Shown one piece after another: positions 40,625 to 50,574 of a DNA stretch of 56,833 nucleotides. The stretch is from Halocafeteria seosinensis (Eukaryota > Sar > Bigyra > Bicosoecida), in contig LVLI01000059.1 of the NCBI GenBank assembly GCA_001687465.1, positions 1 through 56,833 of the forward strand. Reading direction: 5' to 3'. Both the position numbers and the translations under genes were made by a program. The notes under the pieces are model-generated. The model was not told where the DNA came from and ran no database searches. It saw only the letters and a program-made list of their open reading frames with translations. Position 1 is the stretch's first letter, and every line of letters starts with the position of its first letter.

Positions 40625-43327
40625 ATGGTACGACCCATAAAGCGCCTATCATCTTGGCTCATCTTGCAATGGACGCTGACGTTGACCGAGGTTGCCTTCA
40701 TTGCTTTCCGTCCTCGATTGATATCCGACAATGAGCAAAAGCAACTGGACGGTCCCATCCAACCCAGTGAGCAATGCGTAGTACATCGCGTATTCTCTTT
40801 TCAGGGTGATACTCCTCAGGTGTATGGATCTCAGGAGAGGGTGCGTCGCTTTGCCTGCTCGACTCATATCGTGCCGTCATCTTGCTCGGTTGGTAGACAC
40901 CCTGTCCCTTGTCCTCCGAGGCCGGTTCAGTTTGGCTCGTTGTTACAAGGAAAAAAAGGACAACGCATCGAATCTTGGGACGACTCCATACTTGGAAGAA
41001 GGATTGATTCCCTAGGTATAACTCTCCTGAAAGACCCAGTTACAATGCAGCATCTTGCAGTGATGAACGTCGTACGGGAGAGCAGTGACAAGAAATTCGT
41101 GGGATTCTTCAGTCACTGGTTGTTAACGTCCAACTCCGTTCGTCGGGGGTGGAGCAAGTTGGTTGATAGAGGACGAGGAGGTACTGCTTTTATGACTCCA
41201 AGCACTACGGGGATGGCGAACGATATGGGTCCACTCCATAAAAGACTCCCTTTCTATGAACACATGCTGCCTCTGGGATTCCGTGCCTCGACTCTTGCAA
41301 AGAAGAAGTCACTGCTTTTTTTATTCATCCTGCTGGTCGCTCTAGCGTTGGGTTGGGAGTTTCTGAGGTTGGCAACTCCAGATGATGCAATTTTGTCGGC
41401 AGTTGCTATAATCTCTTTGGAAAGGACTTGTCGCTTGCAGTATCAAGCCCCAATCCAGACACTGACGTGGCCAACTACTACGATGAGAATGAAACGGGTA
41501 GCGCATCGAACAGATTTAAAAGCGTATGTTTCTTGCGCACCGCAAAGTAACAGTATCTTGTCACAAACGACGTTTATGTTGGCGGCATTGTGCATCCTTT
41601 CGAACGAGGTAGCAGCAACAGATTTACGACCGAGAATTATAAGCGGAGCCGAATCCTGCTTTCATTATAATGCGGCTCAACACCAGTTTGAAATGAATTG
41701 TAGTGTGTTGGCATGGGATGATTATGGCTATACGCATCAAGATTACATCTCGTTGGATGTGAATGAGAAATTCGATGGCGGTCGACAGAATGGGCACATA
41801 ATAGATCTGAACGAAATAACAGGGTTCGAAGGATTGTTTACGATACTGGGAAGTGTTGCATCGTTTGACCAAGCCCCCTTGATTCGGAATCTTGATGTTA
41901 GGAATGGGTCAACTGCAAATCATGCTGGATTCATTGTCCAATCACACCAGAAATTCTTTATCATAGATTCATGTAGCTCATCAGGAGATATTGCTGGTAG
42001 CCGAAGTGGTGGTATATGTGGTTATCGAGGTGGTCATGATCATGGTCAAATCAAGATATCGAAATCGTATTCGACAGGGAGGATACTGGGTCGGTATGCA
42101 GGTGGTATTGCAGGGGACAATGTAGGATACAATCATGGGATTGTCCATATCACGGATTGTTATTCCACGGGGACTATTGAAAGTTTGTTTGCAGGTGGTA
42201 TTTGTGGACATGCTGCTGGTTCTACGAATGGTCAAGTGTACATAACTCATTCCTATTCCACAGGAGATATCATTCCTGCTAGTACAAACAGTGGTGGTAT
42301 TGTGGGTCGTAATGCTGGTTGGAACAATGGATCCATTTACATCAAGGAATGTTATACTAGGGGACAAATATCTGCAGGTTATAGTGGAGGGATTAGTGGC
42401 GAAGATACAGCAGAGAATGGAGGTGAAGTACATATCATAGACTGTTATACACGAGGAGATATCAGTGGCACACAAGCAGGAGGTATTACAGGCTGGAGGA
42501 CAGGAGGGCAATTAGGCTATTCCACAGGAGATGTCTACATCACAAACACATATGCATCAGGTGGAGTCACTGGTACGGATGCTGGTGGTATTATAGGATC
42601 TATATTAAGCGAAGCAAGTGGTACTATTCACGTGAAATACTCAGTATATAATGGCAGTGAAGGAGCAGCGTCGATCGTAGGAGTGGATGATGGAAATAAG
42701 CTCGTCGAGACAGACAATTCGGATGATTTGACGGACATACAGGGACGACTGTATCAACTGGGAGGATGGCCGGATGGCGGATGGGCTGTAGATAGAGGAG
42801 AGGGTGACGTCGAGGAGGAGAATCTGCTGCCGATTCTACGCTTTCAATTACCACCGTCATCTCCTACTCCTTCACCCATGTCGACGCCATCAGCGACAAC
42901 GACAAGGTCGGAAACTCCTTCAAGCAGCTTTACACCCTCTGCAAGTGCCACTCCATCCTCGTCGTCCTCGTCGTTACAGAGCCAAACACGGACTCCAACT
43001 GGAACGCCAAGCCCCACGCCAACTTTGACACCTACCCAAAGTCCCACTTTCACGTCGACGGCCACTATGTCGGAGACTCCATCACGTACTACAAGTGCCA
43101 CACCCACCTCGACATCTACCACTGCTACTACTAGTTCGCCTTCACCTTCTGCCACTGCTTCGACGACGATAGCAGGAACGTCAACGCCGAGCATGACTCC
43201 AACACGAAGCTTCACGCCGATACCTTCCGAACCAAATAGCGCTTCGGTTACGGGTAAACCAGACGATCAGTCTGACAAGGTCATTGTACTGCCTGCTCGA
43301 AGACCCAAGCGCACAGTAAAAGGCTGA
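40625..43327 (+). CDS. GLUG-repeat membrane protein, copy 3
   Basis: The largest paralogue, 900 codons, single exon. A hydrophilic N-terminal extension of about 230 residues precedes a strong membrane segment (about 235-252, SLLFLFILLVALALGWEF) and a second hydrophobic stretch (about 315-330, FMLAALCILS). The conserved domain then begins at TDLRPRIISGAESCF, with FDGGRQNGHIIDLNEITGFEG and NLDVRNGSTANHAGFIV. At least nine GLUG repeats follow (about 455-680; SGGICGYRGGHDHGQIKIS is the first). A Ser/Thr/Pro stalk (740-875) leads to the basic end LPARRPKRTVKG. GLUG copy 1 is the closest intact relative. The start Met is the first in the frame; a shorter form that begins near the membrane segment is possible. 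Confidence 0.75.
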   Translation: MVRPIKRLSSWLILQWTLTLTEVAFIAFRPRLISDNEQKQLDGPIQPSEQCVVHRVFSFQGDTPQVYGSQERVRRFACSTHIVPSSCSVGRHPVPCPPRPVQFGSLLQGKKGQRIESWDDSILGRRIDSLGITLLKDPVTMQHLAVMNVVRESSDKKFVGFFSHWLLTSNSVRRGWSKLVDRGRGGTAFMTPSTTGMANDMGPLHKRLPFYEHMLPLGFRASTLAKKKSLLFLFILLVALALGWEFLRLATPDDAILSAVAIISLERTCRLQYQAPIQTLTWPTTTMRMKRVAHRTDLKAYVSCAPQSNSILSQTTFMLAALCILSNEVAATDLRPRIISGAESCFHYNAAQHQFEMNCSVLAWDDYGYTHQDYISLDVNEKFDGGRQNGHIIDLNEITGFEGLFTILGSVASFDQAPLIRNLDVRNGSTANHAGFIVQSHQKFFIIDSCSSSGDIAGSRSGGICGYRGGHDHGQIKISKSYSTGRILGRYAGGIAGDNVGYNHGIVHITDCYSTGTIESLFAGGICGHAAGSTNGQVYITHSYSTGDIIPASTNSGGIVGRNAGWNNGSIYIKECYTRGQISAGYSGGISGEDTAENGGEVHIIDCYTRGDISGTQAGGITGWRTGGQLGYSTGDVYITNTYASGGVTGTDAGGIIGSILSEASGTIHVKYSVYNGSEGAASIVGVDDGNKLVETDNSDDLTDIQGRLYQLGGWPDGGWAVDRGEGDVEEENLLPILRFQLPPSSPTPSPMSTPSATTTRSETPSSSFTPSASATPSSSSSSLQSQTRTPTGTPSPTPTLTPTQSPTFTSTATMSETPSRTTSATPTSTSTTATTSSPSPSATASTTIAGTSTPSMTPTRSFTPIPSEPNSASVTGKPDDQSDKVIVLPARRPKRTVKG

Positions 43328-45386
43328 AGATGTTCGGAGAGGCATTTCAAGGAATTAATCAAGAGAAATGTTAAGGCGTAAGCCAATAGTTAAGGAGCGA
43401 TATTTTTTACAGTAGCGGGACTCGAACCTTAATAACCTTAGATTAATTGTGTATCCAACATCAATATTGATTCTTCCTTGATGCAATGGGATACAAGTTC
43501 ATCCACACTGAGCCTTTCAACTTGTCTGCAAAGCACATGAAGCTCGGCTTCGTTAGACTCAGTAGTTGCATACGGTAGCGTTCAGACATCCCTTTATCCA
43601 GGGTTTATTCCTGGAATGAAATAAATGATTCTGCGTATTAAAAGGCCACGGGAGAATCGCCAATTGTGCAGATACAACATCACCCTCGAATAACACTACC
43701 AGTAAGTCCAGTTCGCTTATAACTTTCCCCAAAATGGATGGACGATAAAGCTGCGTCGGCGGCGAATTGTTAACAATGGCGATACCTGTAGCAGTAACGA
43801 TGAAAGCTTTTTTTTTCTGCTAGCCTAGCACCTCCCGAAATGACGATAACTCGAGCCTTCGGCGAGCGGTCCTGTTTATATCTCTAGTTGCTGGTACAGA
43901 AATCGTGGGCAGGTCGTCAGCAAGTGCTCCCCAGCCATCATCGGAAAAATCGACGTCCTCTCGCATTACCCATTCATTGCTCCTGACAAATAGCATAGTT
44001 GGGTGACTACGTTGCTTACCAAATAGCACTCATGAGCATCATTTCCTGTCTAGCGCAATCCTCACGTGCCAATAGTTCTACCCTCAAGACTAATCGTTTC
44101 CGGCCATCATGAGCAGTTCCACTGAACAGGCGTTTGTTGGGAAGAAATATTCTTCACTCACAAGTGCGGCTCTTACTTCTTTCAGGCGTGAATCTTCTCT
44201 TTAGCATCTTATTGCCGCTTTGTTGTTGCCTCCAATGCTTTTGCATAAGGGAGTCTCATATCTCTTCCTGTCTTGTTTGGCTTGCCGCTTCTTGACGTGC
44301 GGGTTGAGTTTTCGATGAGGACGGCCGCGATTTTTTCAGTTCTCCGTGGACTCAAATAATTCAGTCCAAATCGGCATCGTATGCAACCGAGACGAGAGGT
44401 GCAACGCAGTAGGCACAGTCTCGTCGTTGTGCAACAATTCGCAATACTTCTTCTGATCTCCAAGCGTGATTCTGTCTGCTCGTTCCCGTAGTAATGCGAA
44501 CTGGAGGTTTTGCCTTAGTGGGGTCTTACTTGCGTTGATTCCAGTGATAGAGGGAATGGAATCCGCTGTAGCCATTGATATATCAGGCCCCTTCCAAAAA
44601 CCATCGCGTTATTGTGCTTTCATTCATGTTGTGCAACTGTACCGCTGTCCGGATTCGAGCACATCCAAAGGCGATTGCATTTTTTAGCAACGGTTCTGTC
44701 CCGGGAAGAATCGCAGCGTGTGGTTAAAAAAGTGGTGTTGCACAATGGGGATCAATAATTGCTTCTTCCTACCTTTATTCCTTCGATATACTAGCGACGA
44801 CTAACACGGACTATCCAACTTAGGCTCAGAGCAGTACCGGAAATGCACCGGACTAAGAGCTCAACGCCAACACCAAACAGATGACAAAGCGGAAAATACA
44901 ATATCAGGTTTTCATAGCTCAAACAGCTGTGTTAAAACCATAATGCGGTACGGACCATTAAACGGAGACACCTGTTAGCAAATCGATTGTAGCGTTCTTC
45001 CCGCAGGCTTCTAAGCCACCTTAGTTGTCGATCCACTAATAGACGGCTTCCTTCACGCTGCCAATCGACTGCACGACGATGGCGTCTTCTCCTCCGATGT
45101 CGGTACCAGATAAAGTGTGACTCCCGTGTTGCAATGAGCGGCAAACAATGTATAGTTTCATATCGGGCTGCTCGTTCGTTTCTGGGTGTCTCGGACGGGA
45201 AGACCACCGCTATTGAGTTTGTACCCTCTGGTATACCCTCACTTTCTCGTTGCTATCGGTAGGTCCTACATGTGATGCAGTTCTTATCCAAATACCTGAC
45301 ATACTCTTAATTGGTCGCCTGTCTCGCCATCTGCCCCAGGCGTTCTCAACTTTCTACACGTTTTTGACAGACCATAGTTTAGGGTA
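43328..45386. other. 2-kb intergenic region, possible small exons
   Basis: No gene is recognised with confidence. On the minus strand a frame at 44575-44336 (helical, FALLRERADRITLGDQKKYC) is followed by a basic stretch in the same frame beyond one stop. An upstream ATG (MQSPLDVLESGQR, near 44680) is followed by a GT. They may be exons of a small gene, but I could not find splice sites that keep the frame. Another minus-strand frame at 45207-44932 is Arg/Trp-rich and unrecognised. Confidence 0.3.
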
Positions 45387-48300
45387 TCATGTGTCTGACT
45401 TCTGATCCCATTCTTCGATACTAGCCAGGTGTTTTCCGGACGGTAGGGAACTTGATGTTTCACCAAGAAGCTGAAAACGTGCGTGTTCTTCATCTGCAAT
45501 ATCCAGCTGATCCCGTAGCGAGGTCCGCAGGGTTAACCCGTACTGAATACGACTCAACAATATTGCTCGACGATATGCAGTGCACTGATGCACGTTTAGA
45601 CTTGTTTTCCTATGAGATACAAATTTTGTCTCGACAACAGACGGGTCCACGATAAGATTTCCATCCCTGTGACGCAAGGTAGGAATCAAAGTGATTGCAA
45701 ATTGCGTTGGGACGAGCAATGACAAATGATACGTACAAATCAATCCACACCATAGTTCCTACATGCTTGTACATAAAGCAAAACTTTGGGATACCGGCAA
45801 CAATATCGCCGTTGCTGACAATCCTAAAGGACCAAGGGATTTCATTATTATACTGCAAAGCAACACAGGTATGAAGAATTCCATACTCAGCATTGTGTGT
45901 ACATCTATAACTTACACTCCTGGAAAATGCCCTGTTGCCGACACGCGGGGAACCGAACGTATACACAGTCACATATCCATCTTCTTCCTTCTCATTAGTA
46001 TGGTCATTCTTATCGCTCGAAAGAACACCGACTTCCGCATCGGCGGCATTTTCAGGAATGTTCTTAATCTTGCTAATGAGATTGTTCTTAGCTCTGCTTG
46101 CCCTCGCGATTCTCGTCCTTCGGGGTTCATGAGAAGAGTTGCCGCGCTGCGCAGTGGCATTCAGCGGATTTGGTTTGCTCGCACCGGCGTCTTTCGAGCC
46201 TTCGGCGGCTGTACGGCGATAAGGCATCCATTTAGACTCCTCTTGTTTCCCATCTGACGTGTCAAGGAAATCAAAGCGGTTATCGTGCCCATCCAAGTCC
46301 AGCATTTCAGCAAAGCTGGCTCCTCGAGAAGCAGAAAAACTTCCGAAAAACGACCGCACATTGTCCACGAAGCTGCCGAGCCTGGACCGGCTTCGTCCGA
46401 CGATAGCCGTCGAGTGTTGCCGGATATCGCGCACTATTTCTTTCATGTCATACGCAGCAATTGTTGCCAGTGCTCCACCCAAACTGTGGCCGGTGCAGTA
46501 CAGAATCGCTTTCGATCCAGCTTGCGCTATAGATGACCCTACAACGTTGCGCAGAGGGACCTGTACAGATTGGTATGCGTCCCAGAACCCTTGATGTATC
46601 AGTGGCAACACCTGCCGAAAGCCAGGTATAGCTGACATTTCGTTGTGCGACGTCGATGATAGTTCGGCGGCCCGTCTATTGAACTTTACGTCGGTTAAGA
46701 CGTTCGTTCTACTTGCTGTTCCACGAAAAGCTACAACGACCTGAAATCCTTTTCGGAATACTACAGCAATAGTATCAGTCCTTCGGCTATAGACGAATCC
46801 CTCTATTTCAAAACCATGGGGTGCAGTATGCAACGGCCCACAGGAAGAGCTCGTCTTTGTTGCGGCGATTTCCCATTCTTGGTCAGCATCAACTCTCATA
46901 GAAGTAGGCGGGTCAAAATACGCGGCCCAGGCAAAGTCGAAGAGCCAACTGGCCATCTCCAATGAAAATGTCCGCTTATGCAAACCAGTACCTGAGCCTG
47001 TTACGATTCCGAGTACATTTGCTACTGCGTTTCCGACCTTTCCTAGTGTCGATTGTGGTCCGTCACTTCTTGGTGGCAGGAAGCAGAACAGAAGTATGTA
47101 CGCATAGACACTGGATACTATATAAGCTCCAATCGGTTGATAACCTTCAGTAGCTATTCTCACCAACCTAGCTGCCCTTGATAACGCGTCATTTGAGTTT
47201 TGGTTATCAGTAGAATCAGCTCCAAGAAAGGCCCGAAAGAGATTAACGATATTAAATATAGCAACATATAGAATTACAGTAACTGATTGCCATATAACAA
47301 ATCGAAACGTCAGTCGCTGATAGCGAGATTTCGAGTAAGGAAAAAGCTCCAATGCTTCTTTTGTCCGGTAAAGAGTAATAAAAAACCAAACAACCCAAAG
47401 TAGATGAAGGACGATACTAAGAAGACCGAGCACTAGATCCACGATAAGCACACTCTTTCCTTCCTGTTCTTCAAACAGATCATAACCGTAGCCGTCCTTC
47501 AGCTCAAATGCTCGGATTGTGCGTTGTCCTACGGAGACACCCGACAAGACTAGAGCAAAAGCCACTTTCGGAAGGTAGAAACCCAGTTCGAAACGGCCAT
47601 AGGGATGGGGTCGTTGAAGTCCTCCAACTAAAGCAATCAAAAGCGCAAATATGCAAGTCCAAGCGATATCTCCGACAGATTGAACAAAAACATGAAGCCA
47701 ATTGCTTGGGCGCGATATTAAAGCATCCAGTACGAACAATGGATTCTGCCACCAAAACAGTGCTACTCCAACCCAAAAGACCCATCTACGTTGGGGAAGC
47801 CAGGTATTCCAATATTCGCTGTCCACACAGCAGCGCTTACATCGCGCGCAGGCTGCTGCATGTGGATCGTCCCTTTGATAATGAAGGTTAGTGTTGAATA
47901 CCCAGGTGCCGAGCAGAATGACGGTAACCAAGCAAAAAGACCCACGAATCCCAATCACAAACGCGCGGAAAGTTGAATCGACGAAGACGTACCGGAACCA
48001 TGCACCAGTCGACAGAGACACAATATTATGTAACCCGTTGTCTTCAAAATAAGTGGTTACGAGAAAATTATGGAGCTTTGCTGTCCCGCGGGATGACTTA
48101 TCTGAGAAGATCGGCTGCTCAAACTGACAAGGGTCCTGTTTGGAACAGTCCAGGTGCACATCTTCGTACAGATCGCTCTGAACTAGTTCAGTCCAGCCTG
48201 GGATATCAGACTTTAGTTCGTGACCATTGAAAGCATCTCTAAATGTGATTCCTTGTTTTGCCTTCGATTCATCGGCGCTTCGAAAGAGTTGGGATCTGTA

Positions 48301-48928
48301 CGTGAGTCGGATGGAAGTATATCCACTTTGGGTCTCTGCCGTCCCGCATACCAAAGAGACTATGAAAATTCCGCATTCCCATCACGACAACAGCAGTATC
48401 AATCCACATACCAAACTTGAGGTTTTCATGGAATTCTCCCAATCCAGAGGCTATGCGACGGGTCATGCCAGCCCACAACGATCGATTCCTCCCATCGCCG
48501 TTACCACCAGTGCTTCCGATGGCAGTGTCGACGTTCACAAAACACCCTTCTCCCGGAAGTATGCGTGTTTCCTCTCCCTGAGGGCATTTCCGGATCGCGA
48601 ACCGCGCCGTATCACTGTGGTGGCCGAACTCGGACACGACCCCGAGAGCAATGGACACAAATAGTGTCATGTATGTGCATACGATGGTTGTTCGCACCGC
48701 TGCAACAAAGCGATTCCATCCATTCTACAACTATACGGCATGACCAAAATCCACCGTACCTGTGGAATCGAGTGTCTCTAGGCGAATCAAGGGCGGCACG
48801 GCCTTCACTTCACTCCCATGGCCAGCACGGCTTCCTGTACGGCCTCGGGGTGTGCGACGGGTTGGAGCCATCTCCGTCTCCACCATGGCAGGAGCTGCGG
48901 CAGCTCCACTGTCCTTCGGCTCCATCAT
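45387..48928 (-). CDS. Wntless-like seven-TM protein fused to a class 3 lipase
   Basis: Five exons (48928-48760, 48699-48412, 48359-45916, 45852-45737, 45666-45387) give 1098 residues. A cytosolic N-terminus and a first membrane segment (VCTYMTLFVSIALGVV) precede a lumenal region with the Wntless/GOLD words SIRLTYRSQLF and GWTEL, then about seven membrane segments (277-575; FVIGIRGSFCLVTVILLGTW is the first). The C-terminal half is a cytosolic or lumenal Lipase_3 domain: AFRGTASRTNVLTD (oxyanion), GHSLGGALATIAA (Ser nucleophile near 780), GSPRVGN, SNGDIVAGIP (Asp), YKHVGTMVWIDLDGNLIVDP (His). The catalytic triad is complete, so a di- or triacylglycerol or phospholipid hydrolase is likely. One intron (63 bp) is in frame and stop-free. 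Without splicing at 45736 the protein would end early. The start Met is the second of two adjacent ones or one a few codons earlier. Confidence 0.75.
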
Positions 48929-50574
48929 GCACACACGCACGTGCTGGTGCAAGTCCCATATTTCCTGATTCTGTCCATGCTCGTCGCATTACGTTACCTA
49001 GTGCAGGTCTATTTCTGCTGGATTCCCAACGAGTCGACGAAATAATTGACGTGTTCAGAGTCGCCGACCACGTACGTGACACAGTGTGCCACGACAAACA
49101 CGTTGTTTTCTTTACTCTTTGTGGTACTTGTGCAAGTAGCGATTGCCTTCCTTTCGCCCGGAGTATGATGATCTACACTATACGTTTGGTGGCGTCCTAT
49201 GGAAGGTCTGATTTCGCCGGATGAGAGGCAGAATAAATATGTAAATGTATATGTATATTCATGAGGTTGTAGCGAGAAACAAAATCACCAAAATTACTCC
49301 GCCAGGGAGTCCGGACTCCCCAAGAAGTAACCTCAGGCAGAATATCATTGCCAACAGCTGCCAAACAGCGTTGCCTTCCGCAAGATGGAGTTAATCAATA
49401 ACAGTTTTTACTCGATCAGGTGTATGTCAATCTTCCTTATTTGAATCCGCCGAGTGCGGGCGGACTGTACTCCGTAGCCCCTTGGCCCCAACGGTCTGAT
49501 GATGGGCCATTATCGCTTCATGTCTGCCTTTGTTGAATCGAGTATAATGATTATGACTATACGTATGGTTAGCTTAGCTGACCCACTTGTTCTCATGCTG
49601 TTTGGTTTCTACATCCCGGGTTAGATGGCTTCATGGATAAAGGAAAAACTGACCACTCCGGTCGACGGATTCCAAGTACCACACAACAAAGCCGGATAGT
49701 CATACAGTCAACAGAGTTATAGCAAGAACAGGGCCAACAGGAAGGAAGACTCCGGTTGAAAACTGCACCCACTGGTGGACATCCACATCGTTGAAAATGG
49801 TCAATCCTACGGACAACATATGACACGGTAAAAAGTCCACATACACTCTCAAGCTCCCACCACGGATTTTATTTATATTAACCCTGCTTGGACCCTTTTC
49901 GTACCTGGAATACCTCTGGAAGAAATTGCGCGTGGTTGGGAAGAGCCCATTCCTTCTTGTAAGGGAGAAGTTTCGACTTCTGCCGAAGTGAATGACAACT
50001 GAAAATTGTTAGCTGCTATTGTTCGGATGGTCATTGAGTCTCCACCATTCATAGCTCTCAACAGCACTTGGGCACGGACTCTTGCTGCCCTGCTATCACA
50101 CTTGCTCGCTTAGTGTTCAAATACGAGTAGGGGAGCTACTAGCATGTGCACTTCACAATTACATGAATTTGGCAAGCATTCGTCGCAGCTTGAGAATCAC
50201 ATATGTGGAAAAGTGCTCTGTGTATAGCGTACAGTTCTCTATGTTTGTTCCTGGGGTTACACTGACCACTTCGGCTGAAATTTTTATCCCCCCTGCATGC
50301 TTGGTGGCGCATGACTGTTTCTTACACTCATACTCTGAAGCCGCCAAGCGAAAGTGTCCGTTGTTCTGGACAACTTGTCCACCGTACGTCGTTCAGGTCG
50401 CAAGATGGAATCCAACTAACTCAACCGTCAAATAATCAGACACACCGTGCTCTCGTTCAGGATATCACTGCATTGTTGCACCGGCGAGTACTATTCGAGT
50501 ACCATTGATCTTTGCTTCTTCCTATCGTCCCCTTTGTCCAGTAGCGCGCCCGTGTAACACAGTACAGGCACTGT
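48929..50574. other. divergent intergenic region with a decayed duplication
   Basis: It lies between two outward-pointing genes. A segment around 49150-49330 recurs in degraded form around 49510-49790: AGTATGATGATCTACACTATACG against AGTATAATGATTATGACTATACG, then GTAGCGAGAA against ATAGCAAGAA. A minus-strand frame at 50347-50159 looks mildly protein-like but is unrecognised. The promoters of both genes should be here. Confidence 0.4.

Noticed and set aside
43400-43470. tRNA-like T-arm word (GGTTCGAGTCCC on the minus strand)
   Set aside because: The T stem does not pair around the loop, and no acceptor, D or anticodon arms can be folded beside it.
48565-49224. Plus-strand frame of 219 codons
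   Set aside because: It lies antisense to the first two exons of the Wntless-lipase gene and has no recognisable content. The minus-strand exons explain the openness.
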